DNA from: Cardinalis cardinalis
Taxonomy: Eukaryota; Chordata; Aves; Passeriformes; Cardinalidae
Direction of reading: 5' to 3'
Length of the DNA stretch: 64,000 nucleotides
Assembly (NCBI GenBank): GCA_014549065.1
Contig: JACDOX010000082.1
Span: forward strand, 3,193,950 to 3,257,949
This document shows positions 46,910 to 59,890 of the stretch, in pieces. Made by a program: the position numbers and the translations under genes. Positions within the stretch are counted from its first letter, which is position 1. Each line of letters starts with the position of its first letter. The notes under the pieces were generated by a model. That model ran no database searches. It had not been told where the DNA came from and worked only from the letters and a program-made list of their open reading frames with translations.

Positions 46910-49207
46910 GGGAGCCGCCCGCGCCCCGGCACCGCACGGGGACCCGCACCTGGACGCTGCTGTGTGTCCATGTCCATGTCCCCGAGCCCCCTGAACGTGC
47001 CTTGTGTCCCCAGCACTCCATGCCCCCTGTGCTCTGCGTCGCCTGCACCCGGGGATACACATCCCACATCCCTCAGGCACTCCCGTGATCGGCATCCCAT
47101 GACCGCCCCCACCCCTGGGGGAGCATCCATGGGCTCGACAGGGATGTGGGGCACAGCTGGGCCCCCCAGTGTCCAGCACACGGGGCACTGGCTGAGTATC
47201 ACAGGATTCTGAACAGGCTGGTTTGCTCCCCGACGCTTTGGGATCAGGGACAAGGCAGGGTCTGCACAGGAGGAACGTGGGTGAAGTCCCCAGGAGATGA
47301 GTACAACAGTGACTGGGAGAGCCTGGGTGTCCCAGCTCGGGAAGGACAACAGCTTAGCGGATAGAAGCCCCCGGGGCTTTAGTTCTTGGCTGCAAGAAGC
47401 CATCTCCTGTGTCCCACAGCAGTCCCCTACCCCCAGAGCCAGCCCCTTCACAGCAGATACGATTTTGAAAACCCACTGGTTACAAAACCAGGGGCCAGGC
47501 CCCACACCCCACTCCCCAGCAGCACCAAGGCTGGGAGCCAGTGTGGGTACAGCAATAGGGCAGAAGCAGCCACCTGAGTCACAGGCCCTGGCAAGTCTTG
47601 GGAAATAGTCCCTGAACTCCCAGTGAGTTTTGTTATCTATTCCCAGCAGAGAAGGAGGGTGACAGGAACACAGTGTTATCTTGCAGACCTGGCAAGGGCA
47701 ATACATTCCCAGCCTCCTGCTGGGATAAGGCCTGTGGCTGCATCCTCCTCACAGCAGCCATGGGTGTCAAATGGGCAGTGATCAATCAGAGGCAGCTCAC
47801 AGGGCAGCACCCAGCTCCTCTGCCACCTTCCTGCTCCCACCATACCAACCAGCTTAGCTCTGGATGCTACAGGGTGAAAGAGGTGAGCAGGGAATGCAGA
47901 TGGGTGCTTGGTCATCATCCACCCAATATCCGTCCCCCAGGAGAGATGAAAGGAGGAACCTTCCATGCCCTGCAGCAAGGAAGACGATCAAGAAAAACCC
48001 AGGGCCACTTCTCCGTTTCCAGGGCTCTTATTTTGGTGTTTGGCACAACACTGCAATGTGGTTTCACTCAAAAGAAAACTCAGAGGATTCAGCACGGTGC
48101 TGGGGTTCCCCAGGGGGAACACAGCCCACATAGCCATGTCAACACTGTGGCCACTTCCCAAATCCCCTGAGCCAGGAGCTGCCTTGTAGCTCTCCACCAG
48201 ACCCCAGTGCCCTCAGGGAATATGACTCAAGTCTCCACAAGCCAAAATACCACCGCTGGCCCTGGGACTGGGGACTTTACCCCACCCACTACCAGAAACT
48301 GAGCTCAAGGCTACTTGCCCCAGCAGGACTTTGGCATGGCTCCTTGACCAGCAAGGCCAGGAGGATGCCATGGAGTAATGCTGGGGCAGGGAAACGCCAG
48401 CACCAGCCCAACCTTCGCTCCATCCCTTTTATTCCAGTGCCAAGAGCAATACGCAGTGAGGGCGGACCTGCGCCCGGGGCAGGGGCACCTGCTCTTGGCT
48501 GCTCCTGAAGTACCGTCACCATCACCCACAAGGGCACAGAGAGGAGCAGCACCGGCCCCACTCCACACCTTGGCTGACCCCCCCCAAGCAGTCAGGGGAC
48601 ACCGCTGGACTCCAGGGAGGAACACAGAAAATCTGGGAGCATATAAAAGGGTTCCCCAAGGCAGAGCCCACCATCACCATGCTGGAGAGCAGCCTGGTTC
48701 CTGCTGGCATACCCATGGCGTCCAGAGCAGACCCGGCAGCCGGGGGTAGCCAGGTGGCCTTCATCCCCTCTTTCAGGGCACTGGGCTCCAGCCTCTCCTC
48801 TGCAGCCCCCATATCCCATCCTCGCTGCCAGCAAGGCTGCTCCAGGGTGCTGGCGTTGGGAGCTGACAAAGCCTTGGCCCTTCTCTGTTGTGGCCTCCCC
48901 TGACAGAGTGGCAGGAAGGAGCTGGAGAACAGCCCTCAGCCCAAAGCTCAGCCCAGCAGGGCGCTGCAAAGGGCTGGACAGGGACAGGGAAAGGGGACAA
49001 GCGTCTCTTTTTGGCTGCAATAGAAAGTTTTAAATATGCTCATTAAAATAATTGCTTTTTAAAAAAAATCCTCCCCTAGCCCCAGCAGGAGGGGCCCTGA
49101 TGTTGCTGTCCTTGGTGGTGGCCAAGGTCCTGAGAGGTGACGGAGCAAAGCCAGCATCCCTGGTGGCAATGTCCTCTCGTGGTTCCGCGGCTCCCCACCG
49201 CCTGCCC
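46910..49207. other. IL18BP-RNF121 spacer
   Basis: GC-rich DNA with no further protein homology. The right part (about 48430-49207) is the likely RNF121 3' UTR. The long open frames near 46.4-47.7 kb are composition effects overlapping the IL18BP promoter. Confidence 0.6.
48428..48433 (-). terminator. RNF121: Candidate RNF121 poly(A) signal
   Basis: A minus-strand AATAAA lies about 780 nt past the RNF121 stop codon. The 3' UTR before it has an AT-rich patch near 49020-49070 but no earlier canonical signal that I found. Confidence 0.4.
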
Positions 49208-52200
49208 TTACTCCAGCCCCAGGATGTAGTTGATTCCCTGGACCAGTCCGATGATCATCGGCTGCCAGGCCACCAAGTAGCGCAGCCAGTCCAGCAGCTG
49301 CCCGTACATGACATGAGGCCTCTCCCAGCTGGGCAGGAAGGAGTTAAAGAGTCGTGGGGAAATGGATGAGAGAAGCACGGCCCACCCAGAAGCCACCCAA
49401 AGGTGCCCCAAAGCAGGGACAGAAAACACAGGTGCCCAAAGGGATGGACAAGCACCCAGGAAGGACAGACAGGAGTCCTCATGGAGGGATGGCTGTGGCC
49501 AGGCTTGCCCTGCGTTTTGTCGGGTCTCTGCCAGAGCCACGTGCTGCAGCAACCTACTGAGGGTGCCAGGCAGGTGTGCTCTACCCACTGCTTCCCTTCC
49601 CAAAGTGCTGGCTCCCAGCAGGAGAAAGGATACGGATTACTGAACATCCTCTTGAGATCCACCTTCTCTTTGCAGTATGGACACGTCTGCTTCTTCCCGA
49701 CAATGCACCAGCCCCGGATGCAGAACTCATGGAACCTGGGGAGTGGCACGTTAAGGGGAACTGGAAGAAGAGGGGGATACGTGCCTCAGTGTGGAGGAAA
49801 CCACCAAGGCCAAGGAAGTCCCCCCAGAGCCATGGAAACATCCCCCCCATGTGAGGATGGTGCATTGCACAACCACAGCCCTTTCCTAGAAGGTGCAGCA
49901 GCTTCCAGGACAGTGGAAGAAGCTCATGGGGCAGCAGAACAGAGCCAGGGCAGCAGCATGAAGGCCCTGACCCATGCATGGGCACCAGGGAGACTGTAAC
50001 TCTTCAGTGATGGTGCCCAAGCACTGAGAAGGTTTGGACAGCCTGGGAGAGCTCTGTGAACTGCAAGCATTTTGGAAGCCTTCTTCAAAGGCTTCCTGGA
50101 ATTAACATTTAAGGAATTTCTCTGTAAGTAAGGGTCTGACTTATAAGTGCTTGCTATGCTCTGTCAAAAGGATTTGCACAACCTGAGCACAGCCTAAGGA
50201 AGTTACAGGAAAATATGAGGTGGCTGCAGATGACTCTGCCACGCACAGGGGTGTCACAGAGCAAACAGACTTTTCCCAGAATATCTCTGCTGCTCAAAAC
50301 ATGGAAGAATGTCAGGCAGCAGCAACAGGAGTCACTTCCTTGTCAGCCCTGGAGCCATAGATGCAGGAGTGCCCAGCCAGCTGTCACCCTTGAGGACCAC
50401 CAGGAGCACCAACCAGCTCCTCTGGCAGCCACACCACCCCAAGCTGCTGCAGTCCCAGACCCTTGCACAGTGTCAGCCATAAATCTCACCAACAGCTCCC
50501 AAGAGTTAAATTTAGGCTCCTGTTCTGTCAGCATGACCTTTGCTCAAGCCCAGTTTGGAAACCACCTCGCAGGCAGTAACACACACAGTGCCAGAGGACA
50601 TCCCATGTGTACACTGAGTCACCACAGGGAAAAAAAAACCAACTTGTCACCCCAGCTGGGACTGAGCACTAACCAGGACTTTCAGTTTCAAAACCCACTT
50701 CTCATCAATCAGCTGACAGGAAGAGCTGAGTGAGTCCAGCATGCTGGAAACCCTGGAGGAGTTCTGGAGAAGGAGGAAGCTGCTGGGCTGTGGCCAGAGC
50801 AGGTAGCAATCAGCAGTACTGGACCAGTGGGCTGTTTTCAGAGAGGGCCAGCAATGTTTCCTCACAGTTCTTCCTTATAGACACTCGGGACCCACTGCAA
50901 TGCATCTCTGATGAGGGGCCAGTGTGGCATGGAGCAGGGTTGCCTCATGTCCTGATCTCACACCATCACCCCCGCCAGAATATCTGCTGGGGGCACTGCC
51001 AGGCAGATGGGTCACAGCAGATTTGTCAAAAGCAGGTAAAAACTAAGGTGCAGCTCCATGACTCAGCAGAGGGAGCTGGGGATGAGAAGGAAAAGGAAAC
51101 AACCACTTGGGAGTGGCAACAAAGTAATTTCAGGGACACGTCTTCCCATGCCAAGTCAGTGATGACACAGGCACAGATCACATGCAAAGTCAGCCGGACA
51201 GCCCCGCTTCCCAGAACAGGCATTTCTTCACCCAGCATGGGAGAAGCCATGGGGCAGGAGCTCCCTGCTGCCCACCCCAGCGTGGGGCTAGTGAGGCAGG
51301 GGGCTGGCACCTGCAGAGAAGGATACACGTGGTTGCAGGAGAGGCGGTAGGTGTTCTCAATGATCCCTTCCTCGTTGACATCCACGAAGATCTGCTGGCC
51401 GCAGATGGCGCAGACGCTGTCAGAGAGGTGCTTGGTGGGCATCCCTGAGGCGCTGTAGAACTGAGCGAGGGCAGAGCAGAGGGAGAGCAGTGACAGGGGC
51501 AGGCCACGTGTCCCACACCCGCGGTGGCACAGCTAAGCTCTAAGGAGGGCTGGGCTCAGTGCCCCAGGAGTCCAGCCTTGGCCTTTGGGGCTTAAAAACC
51601 CTGTTACACATCCGGCTGTGGGAAACAACTACAACAGGACAGCTGCTCTGTGATGCAGTGGCCCGTCACACCCCAGCCCCATGCATCCCCTCCCCAGGCT
51701 GAGGGCCCAGCCCTCTCTGCTCCCCAAAAGCCAGGCGGGTTTTCAGCTGCCAGCCAGGGCCATGCACCCAGGGCAGAGACTGGGGGAGAGAGCAGGACAA
51801 GCTGGAGGTCACAGCTTTGACCCAAAATAACAGCCTTGGGCTGCCAGTCAGATACAGCCCCCACCTCCAGCCCTGCAGGTCCCTGACACTCATTCAGCAA
51901 AGCACAGAGAGAGCAGCCACCCCTCTCCATTTCCCAGCCTCATGGCTCAGCACAGGCCTGACATAACACAGAGAGTGCAGTCACAAAACCAGGTCCCACA
52001 CACTCCAGCTGCAAGGGACCCCTCAGGATCACTGAGTCAAACTTCCTGCTCCACTGCACTACCTAAAACTAAACCATATGACTAAGGGACTTCCTGAACT
52101 CTGGCAGACTTGATGACATGATCATGTCTCTGGGGAGCCTGTTCCCTCTGGATAAATAACCTTTACCCCATGTCCAATCTGCACCCCCCCAATTCAGCTT

Positions 52201-55200
52201 CACTTCCTTTCCTCATGGCTGGCAATCACCTCCCCTGGCCACACATTGATGCTGTGCCTGATGCACCCCAGGACACAGCTGGCCCGTTTTAGCTGTCAGG
52301 ACACACTACTGGCTCATATTTAACTTGCTGTCAACCCTAACTCCTAATCCCTTTCCATAGAACTCTCTCTGGACTCTTGTTCCCAAATTTGTACCTATAA
52401 CCAGGATTACACCATCCCAGGCAGGGAATCTGGCCCCTGTTAAATTTCACACAGCTGGAGCTTGCCCAGCTCTCTCTCCAAGGAGGTCACAGCTCCTCCT
52501 GGTTTAGTACCATCAGCAAAACATGCCTCTGGCAGAGCCCTGGCACAGCTTTGCTGTGAACATCCAAGAGGGCCCTGAGAATCTAAGAGAAACCCTGTCC
52601 CAAGGTGTCCTAGTGTGGCAGGCCAGAGGCTGGAGCAGAACCTCAAGAAGCAGCAGCAGAAAGCTCAGAAAGATGGAAACACAAAGTCCAAGACCCTAAA
52701 CAGCTGCTGAAAAGAAGAAACATGACCTACTCCACTAGTGTCCTAGGTCATGTATTTTTGGTGGAGTGGGTTATTTTGATACCAGGTGAGTGGGCTATGG
52801 ATTTTAGGCCACTGCATCCTCTGTCCACAGGGACAGCTAAAGTTGCAGCAGGTACAAGAAGGAAGCCCACAGGGTGAATCCTTCCCTGGTGGCCGCAGGT
52901 CACAAGTTAATGCAAGCACAGTGGTGTCAGAAATGGGAGTGTTCATTGGAGATTTTAAATGCCCAGGAAAAGAAATATTTGTCAGTTTAGCAGGGCTAAA
53001 CAGATCATTCCACTTCTCTATAGAATCAGAAAATGTCTTGGGTTGCAAGAGACCGTGAAGGTCACCCAGTTCAATCTCCTTCCATGGGCAGGGACACCTT
53101 CCACTAATCCAGGTTGTTACAAACTTCATCCAATCTGGCCTGGTACACTTCCGGGGGATGGGGCAGCCACAGCTTCTCTGGGGAATCTTTGCCAATGTCT
53201 CACCACCCTCAGAGGAAAGAACTTCTTGTCCTGGAGATGGAATCCTGCAGAGGCTGCGCTCTTCAGGAAGGATCTCACAGCAACTCTTATTATATTAGAT
53301 CCAGGAACCCTTCCTTGAGGTGGGGAATTCCCATTTGAAGGGAGCCAAAGCTGCTGCAGAGCCCAATGTGTTTCAGGCCTCCTGATATGGGGCACAACTC
53401 TGGCCTGGGGTACAATCCACTGTGAACTCACCCCGATGGTTGAGGCCATGTAATCCGCACACATCTCAGCAAAGTCCCGTTCCAGCACTCCATAGTAAAG
53501 ACCATAGAAGAGGAGGGAGATGCCAAAGTCCATCGCATCTTCTGGTTTGATTCTACAACAGAAAAACCAGCAACAGGGGTTTTTTGAGGGCAAAGCCACT
53601 GTAATCATATTCTAGAGAATGTATTACTCCAGAGAGCAAACTCTCTAACAATGAAGCTGGTTTGGGCTAGAGTCTTCTGCCACCACCTATGGACTGGCTG
53701 CTTCCTGCAGTGTAGTAAAAAAAAAAAAAAAAAAAAAAGCCACTGTTGTCCCCAGAGCTGGGGGAGCTTCCAACAAGTGAGCTGAAGAAGGGCTCTCCAG
53801 CAACCCAGACCAGTTCAGGTACCAGCATCCTGTCATCCTCCCAGGAGTGACAGGACACCCCAATAGCCTCTTTGGTCCCATTAATCAGATTGCCAAGTAA
53901 ACTGATTTTCCAGAGTAATAGCCAAAGGTGTGTTCCACCCCATTGCCACAGGAGCGGGAGCTGAAAGATTCACTCACCTGAATAATAGGTTAAGTCCAAA
54001 AAGTGTAAACATGACAGCCATGTACCCCACGATCCCAGTGGCATAGCTGATCTTGTATATTAGTAGAAACCATTTATAAACCAGTCTGTAAAGAATTAAA
54101 ACAAAGAATTTCATTACTTCATTTTTCCCTGAATTAAAGTGTGCCAATCATCTGAAGAGTTTTATTTTTCACACCTGTTGTGTTTTTGCAGACACTTCAC
54201 CTACCCCTACACACGGGCAAGAGTTTTACATTCCTAATTCAACCTGTCATGGGCTGCTCACAGTCGTGACTTCCAAACTAGAAACCTCATGCTCTCCAAA
54301 GGCCATAAGGAAGTGTGCTGCATGCTGGGAATGCCTTGGGTGAGGACACCGTCCCACATGGACTCCACATTTCAACCCCCCACCCAGGTACCAGGTATAT
54401 TGGGCTGGCCGCCAGCCAAGGGCTTCACACTCTTTCACATGTGCAGGGCTCTCACATTGCCAGGGTGCAAAGCTCAACACACATCTGTGCAGGGAAACTG
54501 GAAAGAGATCCTTGTAATGGTTTCCCAGGAACAGCAGACAAACCTGGGTGTTGTCTGTACCAGAGGCTTTCGAGTTGCCCGGAAGGTGACAAAGGCTGTG
54601 ACTGCTGAGAAGAGCACCCAGATCACCAGGAACCGCCACCAGTTCAGCTTGATAGTGAAATACAGAGGTACTACCCACATCTGGAAGAGGGTCACCATCT
54701 GCAGGAACAGAGGAAAGGCATTTGGAGCTCGTTCTCTGCTCCTCAGATATCAGAAACACACTGTCAGCCGTGGCAGTCATTCTCCTGCCTGCATCAAACG
54801 TCCCTGGATTGCACCAGGAACCTGGGGAGGTTTGACCTGTGGCGCCTAGAGAAGAGCTCAAAGCTCAGCACATGAGTCGGATAGGGAGCATCTGAGGGAG
54901 CTGGGGAGGCTCAGCCTGGAGAAAAGAAAGCTCAGAGAGGACCTTCCTGCTCTCTGCATCTACCTGGAAAGAGGTTATAGCCAAGTGGGGCTCAGTCTGT
55001 CCTCCCAGGAAACAAGTGACAGGACACTAGGAAAATGCCTCAAGTTCTGCTAGAGAAGGTTAAGGTTACATATTGGGAAAATTTCTTCCCAGAAAGGGTG
55101 GTGAAACCCTGGCACAGGCTGCCTGTGACAGTGATGGAGTCACCATTCCTGGAGGGATTTAAAAGCTGTGTGGATGTGGCACTTGAGGACAAGGTTTAGT

Positions 55201-58200
55201 GCAGGACTTGGCAGTGCAGGAGTAACAGTTGGACTCAATGATCTCAGAAGGCTTTTCCAACTCACACAGTTCTGTGGTTTCGTGAAGGAGTCAGAGGCAG
55301 CAGCCACGTGGTTTTTGGGAGCAAAGGGTACAGCCGGCAGGAGAACACAGAGGAATCATCTCCAGAGGAATGTATGGGAGATGATGCACACAACTAGTTG
55401 TTGTAAGGCAGCTACATAAACCTTCACCTTCCCAGGATCCCAACGCTGCAACCACAGACACCTCAGACAGGAATTACACAAGGCAAGAAGGTTTTGGCTT
55501 GCCTCTGCATTACAGCCTATTCCCAAAAGGATCTACAGCTGTGCAGCTGAGCTCCCACAGTGATGCTGGAGGGAAACAGGCAAACAGGCTAGGTTTAAAG
55601 TTCACAGAGGACTACAGGTGCTACCTGGAAACATTAATCAATATTATTACTATGACCAGGAAGTTGCTTCAGGTAACTAACAGACCCAGACAAGCTGGTG
55701 GCATCAGCAAGTGGCAGGTCTGCTCAGCAGAGTGCTGCAGTGGAGGAAAGGCATTTTGTGCTGCTCTTGTGAGCCAGTGAAGGCTTCCTGAAGATAAGGA
55801 AAGCCCCGTATCTCTCTCGAGGAAGACACCAAGGCTGTCACCATGGCGACGTGATGAAGGAGAGAAAGTTAAGAGACACAGACTTTAGCTGGCTCACAGA
55901 ATGACGTGGCTCCTTTTCACCTATTCAGAGTTTTGTTTCTTTCTTATGACCAATGGGCAGTGAATGTGTCTGTTAAGTAAATGCAAATACCTTGAAAAAC
56001 TATAAAGGCAACATGTTGCTATAATAAATTGCTCTTATGTACCCTTCTGATGGAATCCTGGTGCTTTGTGCCGTGTCATGCTCTATAGACATCACAGGAA
56101 CCATCAAACCCAGGCTGCCAGCAGCAAGAAGCGCCCATTGCTTCCAAGGGAGCACCCACAAAATGCAGCTTCCCCCAGGACAACCCCCAAGATCTGCTTG
56201 TCCATCCCTGATTGAAGCACTACGTCACACCCAGTTATCTGCATCACTTCCAACAGAAACCTGAGGCTTTCCGAGTCATCCATCCTCATCCCTAGCTGGA
56301 ATCCCACACGTGCTGGGAGAAACAAGGGAATCAACACCAGACAATAGGAAAACCAGGAACACTTTCCTCATCAGCAAAAGGAGGGCATTGCTCAGCACCC
56401 CCATGCAGCGTGGGAGGCAGACTGGCTGTGGGGTAACTTACATTGTAGGAGCGAGGGTGCCGCTGCTTCCACTGCACCAGGAGGAGCTGTGCCACCACGA
56501 GGGTGGCGATGAGGATGAGCACCATCTCGGCATGCATCGCCTCGTGCCCGCGGTGCCTGGCGTGCATCCGGACGTGCTCCACCCTGCAACAACCAGGAAA
56601 AGGAGGCTGAAGAGCACGCTGGTGCAGGCTGCATGCTGGGCTACAAACACCTCAGGAGAGCCAGGAAGGCCAGATGGAAAAACAGCACTAAGAAGAATTG
56701 TGTTTGTGAACAGTCCAGAGTGGAAGGGACAAAAGGCTGCTCTGAGACCAGCTTGTTTCTACACTGTGAAAGCCAAGAACACCACCTTGCCCGTCTGAGT
56801 GTGAAGGAGGTGGAGAACTCCCCTTGATGTACCTGAACTAATGAACGCAGAGTGCACAGCCAGCATAACTTGCAATCCCAGAATGGGCAAGGTTAGAAGG
56901 GACCACCAGTAGGGTCATCTCTCAACCTTCCTGATCACGTAGTGTCTTCCTGGAGCATGCTGCAACTGTTTGACCCAGAGTGTATGCTAATTCTCAATAC
57001 CAAATCCTCAGCCTGGTTTTGGAACCACTAACACTGTTCTCCCTCTTGTCCAACAAGAGAAAGGCTGGAAGGGTCAGTGCGGAGAGCAGCAGGAACAGCT
57101 GACATCTGGCAAAACCCCCAAAACCCCAGCAAATTGCTTCTCTCTATCCTGAGCATTCTGGAACAAGTGATTTCCAGCCTGATACTTGCCAGACGCCTGG
57201 AGTTTCTTTGCCCAGCTTGGGCTGTTTGACCAAAAAACAAGGTGGAATTAAGAGCTGACAGACACTGATGAGGTCCCCTGCCAGTCATCTCCTCTTGAGG
57301 CTGAACCGCCCCAGCTCTCTCAGCCTTTCCCCATAAGAGATGCTCTGGTCCCCTCATCATCTCTGCAGCCTCCACAGGACCCACTCCAGGAGCTCCCTGT
57401 CTCTCTTGTCCTGAGGAGCTCAGAACTCAACACAGCACTCCAGATGTGCCTCACTAGGGCTAAGCAGAGGGGCAGGATCATCCCCTTTGACTTGCCTGCC
57501 ATGCAATAGATCCCAATGCATCCCAGAATCCCATTGGTCTCCTTAGCCCACAGGGCACTGCTGGCTCAGGGACAGTTTGTTCTCCACCAGAACCCCAAGG
57601 CCCTTCTCCATAAAGCCTGCTCCAGCAAGTCAGCCTGTGCTGGTGCAATACTGAGAGTCCAGTCTGACTGTGATTTTCAATAAGCATCTGGATTAAATTG
57701 GTTTTGCTAAGAAAAAAGAGGAATTTTTCAAGCCCCTTACTATAAGGCAGATATTGAAGGGCTGTAGAGTGTCCAGAGAAGGGTAAAAGAGCTTGAGAAG
57801 GGTCAAGAGCACAAGTCTGGTGAGGAATGGCTGAGGGAGCTGAGGAGGCTCAGCCTGGACCAAAGGAGGCTTGGGGGGGGATCTTCTTGCTCTCTACAAG
57901 GCCCTGACAGAAGGGTGGGCCTAGGTGGGGGTTGGGCTCTTCTTCCAGCTAGCAAATGATGGGACAAGAGAAAATGGCCTCAGGTTGTGCCAGGGGAGGC
58001 TTAGGATGGATATTGGGAAAATTTCAACACAGAAAGGGCTGTCCAGCCCAAGCACAGGCTGCCCAGGGCAGTGGTGGAGTCCCCATGCCTGGAGGGATTG
58101 AACAGACAAGTAGATGTGGCACCTGGAGACACAGTTTAGTGGTGACCTCGGCAGTGCTGAATGGTTGGACCCTATGATCTCAGAGGGCTTTTGCAACCTT

Positions 58201-58445
58201 AACTATTTTGTGATTCTGTATTTAGCAGCAGTTTAAAAGAAAAAAAAAACACAACTATTGCCTTTTAAGACAGTCCATACTTTCCCCCATCAAAAAATGG
58301 TGATTCTTTCCTGCCCCACTGTGATCACAGGCTGTGCTGCTGCTTGCTCTGCTCAGTAGCAGAAGCTCAGTTGAGCTGTGTGCTACAAATCAGCTCCCAA
58401 AACTCACCTCCATCTCTCCTCTGGGGACAAGTGTGAAAGATCAAT
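49208..58445 (-). CDS. RNF121: RNF121, RING-type E3 ubiquitin ligase (5' end outside window)
   Basis: Visible exons 5' to 3': 58408-58445, 56442-56583, 54544-54698, 53978-54085, 53432-53552, 51327-51460, 49634-49735, 49208-49328. They total 921 nt, 306 codons plus stop, of about 327 in mammals; the missing ~20 residues belong to exon 1, which I could not find before 64000. The first visible residues are IDLSHLSPEERWR. Several hydrophobic membrane segments follow (for example MVLILIATLVVAQLLLV and FLVIWVLFSAVTAFV). A C-terminal RING has CAICGQQIF, LSCNHVFHEFC and CPYC zinc ligands, then MYGQLLDWLRYLVAWQP and the end GINYILGLE. The protein is very highly conserved. Known role: ER/Golgi multi-pass ligase implicated in quality control of membrane proteins. 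All junctions are GT-AG; one donor (GTATCC, exon ending at 51327) is followed by the codon-splitting G of the next exon. Confidence 0.96.
51985..52580 (-). mobile_element. CR1 LINE 3' part, diverged
   Basis: The plus strand shows CTGCAAGGGACCCCTCAGGA at the 3' end, then CR1 sequence including CCAAGGAGGTCACAGCTCC and CTGGTTTAGTACCATCAGC. It lies in the RNF121 intron between the exons at 51460 and 53432. Confidence 0.7.
53022..53330 (-). mobile_element. CR1 LINE 3' end
   Basis: Starts ATAGAATCAGAAAATGTCTT and continues with GGGTTGCAAGAGACCGTGAA through ATGGGGCAGCCACAGCTTCT. It lies about 100 bp from an RNF121 exon (53432-53552). Confidence 0.85.
53717..53738. repeat. Homopolymer of 22 A
   Basis: An uninterrupted A run in the RNF121 intron between the exons at 53552 and 53978. 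It could be a polyadenylate relic or a slippage tract. Confidence 0.9.
54855..55286 (+). mobile_element. CR1 LINE 3' part
   Basis: The sense sequence has GGCTCAGCCTGGAGAAAAGA, ATTTCTTCCCAGAAAGGGTG and an end at GGCTTTTCCAACTCACACAG with TTCTGTGGTTTCGTGA. RNF121 intron. Confidence 0.85.
55741..56091 (+). mobile_element. RNF121: Solo LTR (family B, copy 2) in RNF121 intron
   Basis: About 351 bp closely matching the element at 38570-38922 along its whole length, with the same TATA and AATAAA layout. No target-site duplication is obvious. It lies in the intron between the exons at 56442 and 54698, antisense to RNF121. Confidence 0.8.
57237..57680 (-). mobile_element. CR1 LINE fragment
   Basis: The plus strand shows AACCGCCCCAGCTCTCTCAG and CCTCCACAGGACCCACTCCA, sequence common in CR1 3' regions. 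A further diverged CR1 terminus may lie at 56875-56960. RNF121 intron. Confidence 0.75.
57740..58222 (+). mobile_element. CR1 LINE 3' part
   Basis: The sense sequence has GGAGGCTCAGCCTGGACCAA, GGATGGATATTGGGAAAATT and the terminus CTTTTGCAACCTTAACTATT with TTGTGATTCTGTA. It faces the CR1 fragment at 57237-57680 and lies in an RNF121 intron, 180 bp from an exon. Confidence 0.85.
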
Positions 58446-59094
58446 CTAGGGAGAAAAAAAAAAACCATCCATGAAATCAGCTGCTGGGAAACTCTGGATT
58501 CAGATGCTTTAAATAAGAAACCTCCAAATGCCCACAGTGCCATCACAGCCCAGAGCTGTCCTTCACCTTCCCACGAAGAGCAGCGACTCGCCCTGCTCCT
58601 CCACCTTACTTACACTCCCGTATTTTATTGGAGCCAAAGCTCTGTCCAACATCCCATGTGACCAGAACAAAAGGACTGGCTTAAATTCCACATTCACAAC
58701 CCAACCAGGTGTCTCAGGGCACAGAGTGTTGATCCCAGTGAAGCCAGTGCTCCCACCAGTGGTAGGAGTCCAAAATCCCACTAGGCTGCAGGACAGAGGA
58801 CAGTATGTCACACACCAGCAACAAATCAATGCCAAAGAGATTCCAAAATCACAGTGAAAGGAAGATTTAGTCCTTGCTTTGCCGAGATAATTGGAAATTC
58901 CTCTCAGACATCACAGGCAGGAGCTACGGAGAGCAAGGGGAGCTGCTGTTATTAGTGATGATTGACAATAGATACTTGTATCCCATCTTCTCCAGTAAGA
59001 TTCACAAAAAGTGTGAATACTCTCACTTTTGGACAGGGGAGGGGTAAGGGGAGCTTCAACACCTCATTTCTGCTTTCACCTGGAGCTTTATATC

Positions 59095-59272
59095 GAATCA
59101 TAGAACCACAGAAGGCTTTGAGTTGGAGAGACCTTAAAGCTCATTTTACTCCAACCCTCCTCCCATGGGGACACCTCCTCTAGATGAGATTGCTCCAAGC
59201 ACCATCCAACCTGCTCTTGAACACCTCTAGGGATGGGGAGTTCACAGTTTCTCTGGGCAAAACCTTCCCTTG
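59095..59272 (-). mobile_element. CR1 LINE 3' end, cut by a solo LTR
   Basis: Starts CGAATCATAGAACCACAGAA, followed by inverted CR1 sequence to GGGCAAAACCTTCCCTTGAT, where the family A LTR begins. Confidence 0.85.
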
Positions 59273-59276
59273 ATAT

Positions 59277-59890
59277 TGTGAAAAGTGCATATTATAGGGC
59301 TCTATGCAGATATTTACTATATGTATTTTGTTGTATTGATTAGTAGTGCTGTATTAACATTTTAATAATATGATAAATGTAGTCCTGTAGTTAAAAGGTA
59401 ATTTTTGTAGTTAAAATAGGAACTATGTAAGTGGGATATTTTTTTAAGAAAATAATGAGGCACTCACACCAGATAGTAGCCACAGGACACCTAAATCTTT
59501 CAGAGAAAAAGAATTTATTGCTCTCTTATGAAAAGAAACAAACTTTTTCCCACCTCGAAGGCGCTGTAAGGATTCAGAGGAAGAAGCTGACATGACCAGA
59601 CAGAATCCTGTGTTTGAATGGAATTTATGCATCATGTATGAAGTGTATGAACATGCAACAGGCTNTTGCTTTTAAGGGTTAATCCTCTGTTAACAGGTGT
59701 CCTTTTTCGGGCTCGTGCTGCCTAGAAAAAGGTACCCAGACGTCCCTAACTCTTTGACTTTATTGTCTCATATTATCCTAATTCGATTTGTCCAAATTAT
59801 TATTACTCTAATTGCATTACTAGTTTTATAACCATTTTATTACTATTAAACTTTTAAAATTTTAAAAACAAGTGATTGGGATTTTTCACA
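59277..59890 (-). mobile_element. Solo LTR (family A, copy 2) in RNF121 intron 1
   Basis: The element starts TGTGAAAA and ends TTTTCACA, so it has perfect short inverted termini. ATAT flanks both sides (59273-59276 and 59891-59894), a probable 4-bp duplication. Most of its length, including the sequence around AATAAA and the block ending in AAAAACAAGTGATTGG, matches copy 1. One ambiguous base is at 59665. Confidence 0.8.

Noticed and set aside
46420..47706. A 428-codon open frame on the minus strand
   Set aside because: It crosses the IL18BP signal-peptide exon in the wrong frame and the promoter; it is an effect of GC-rich composition and shows no domain.
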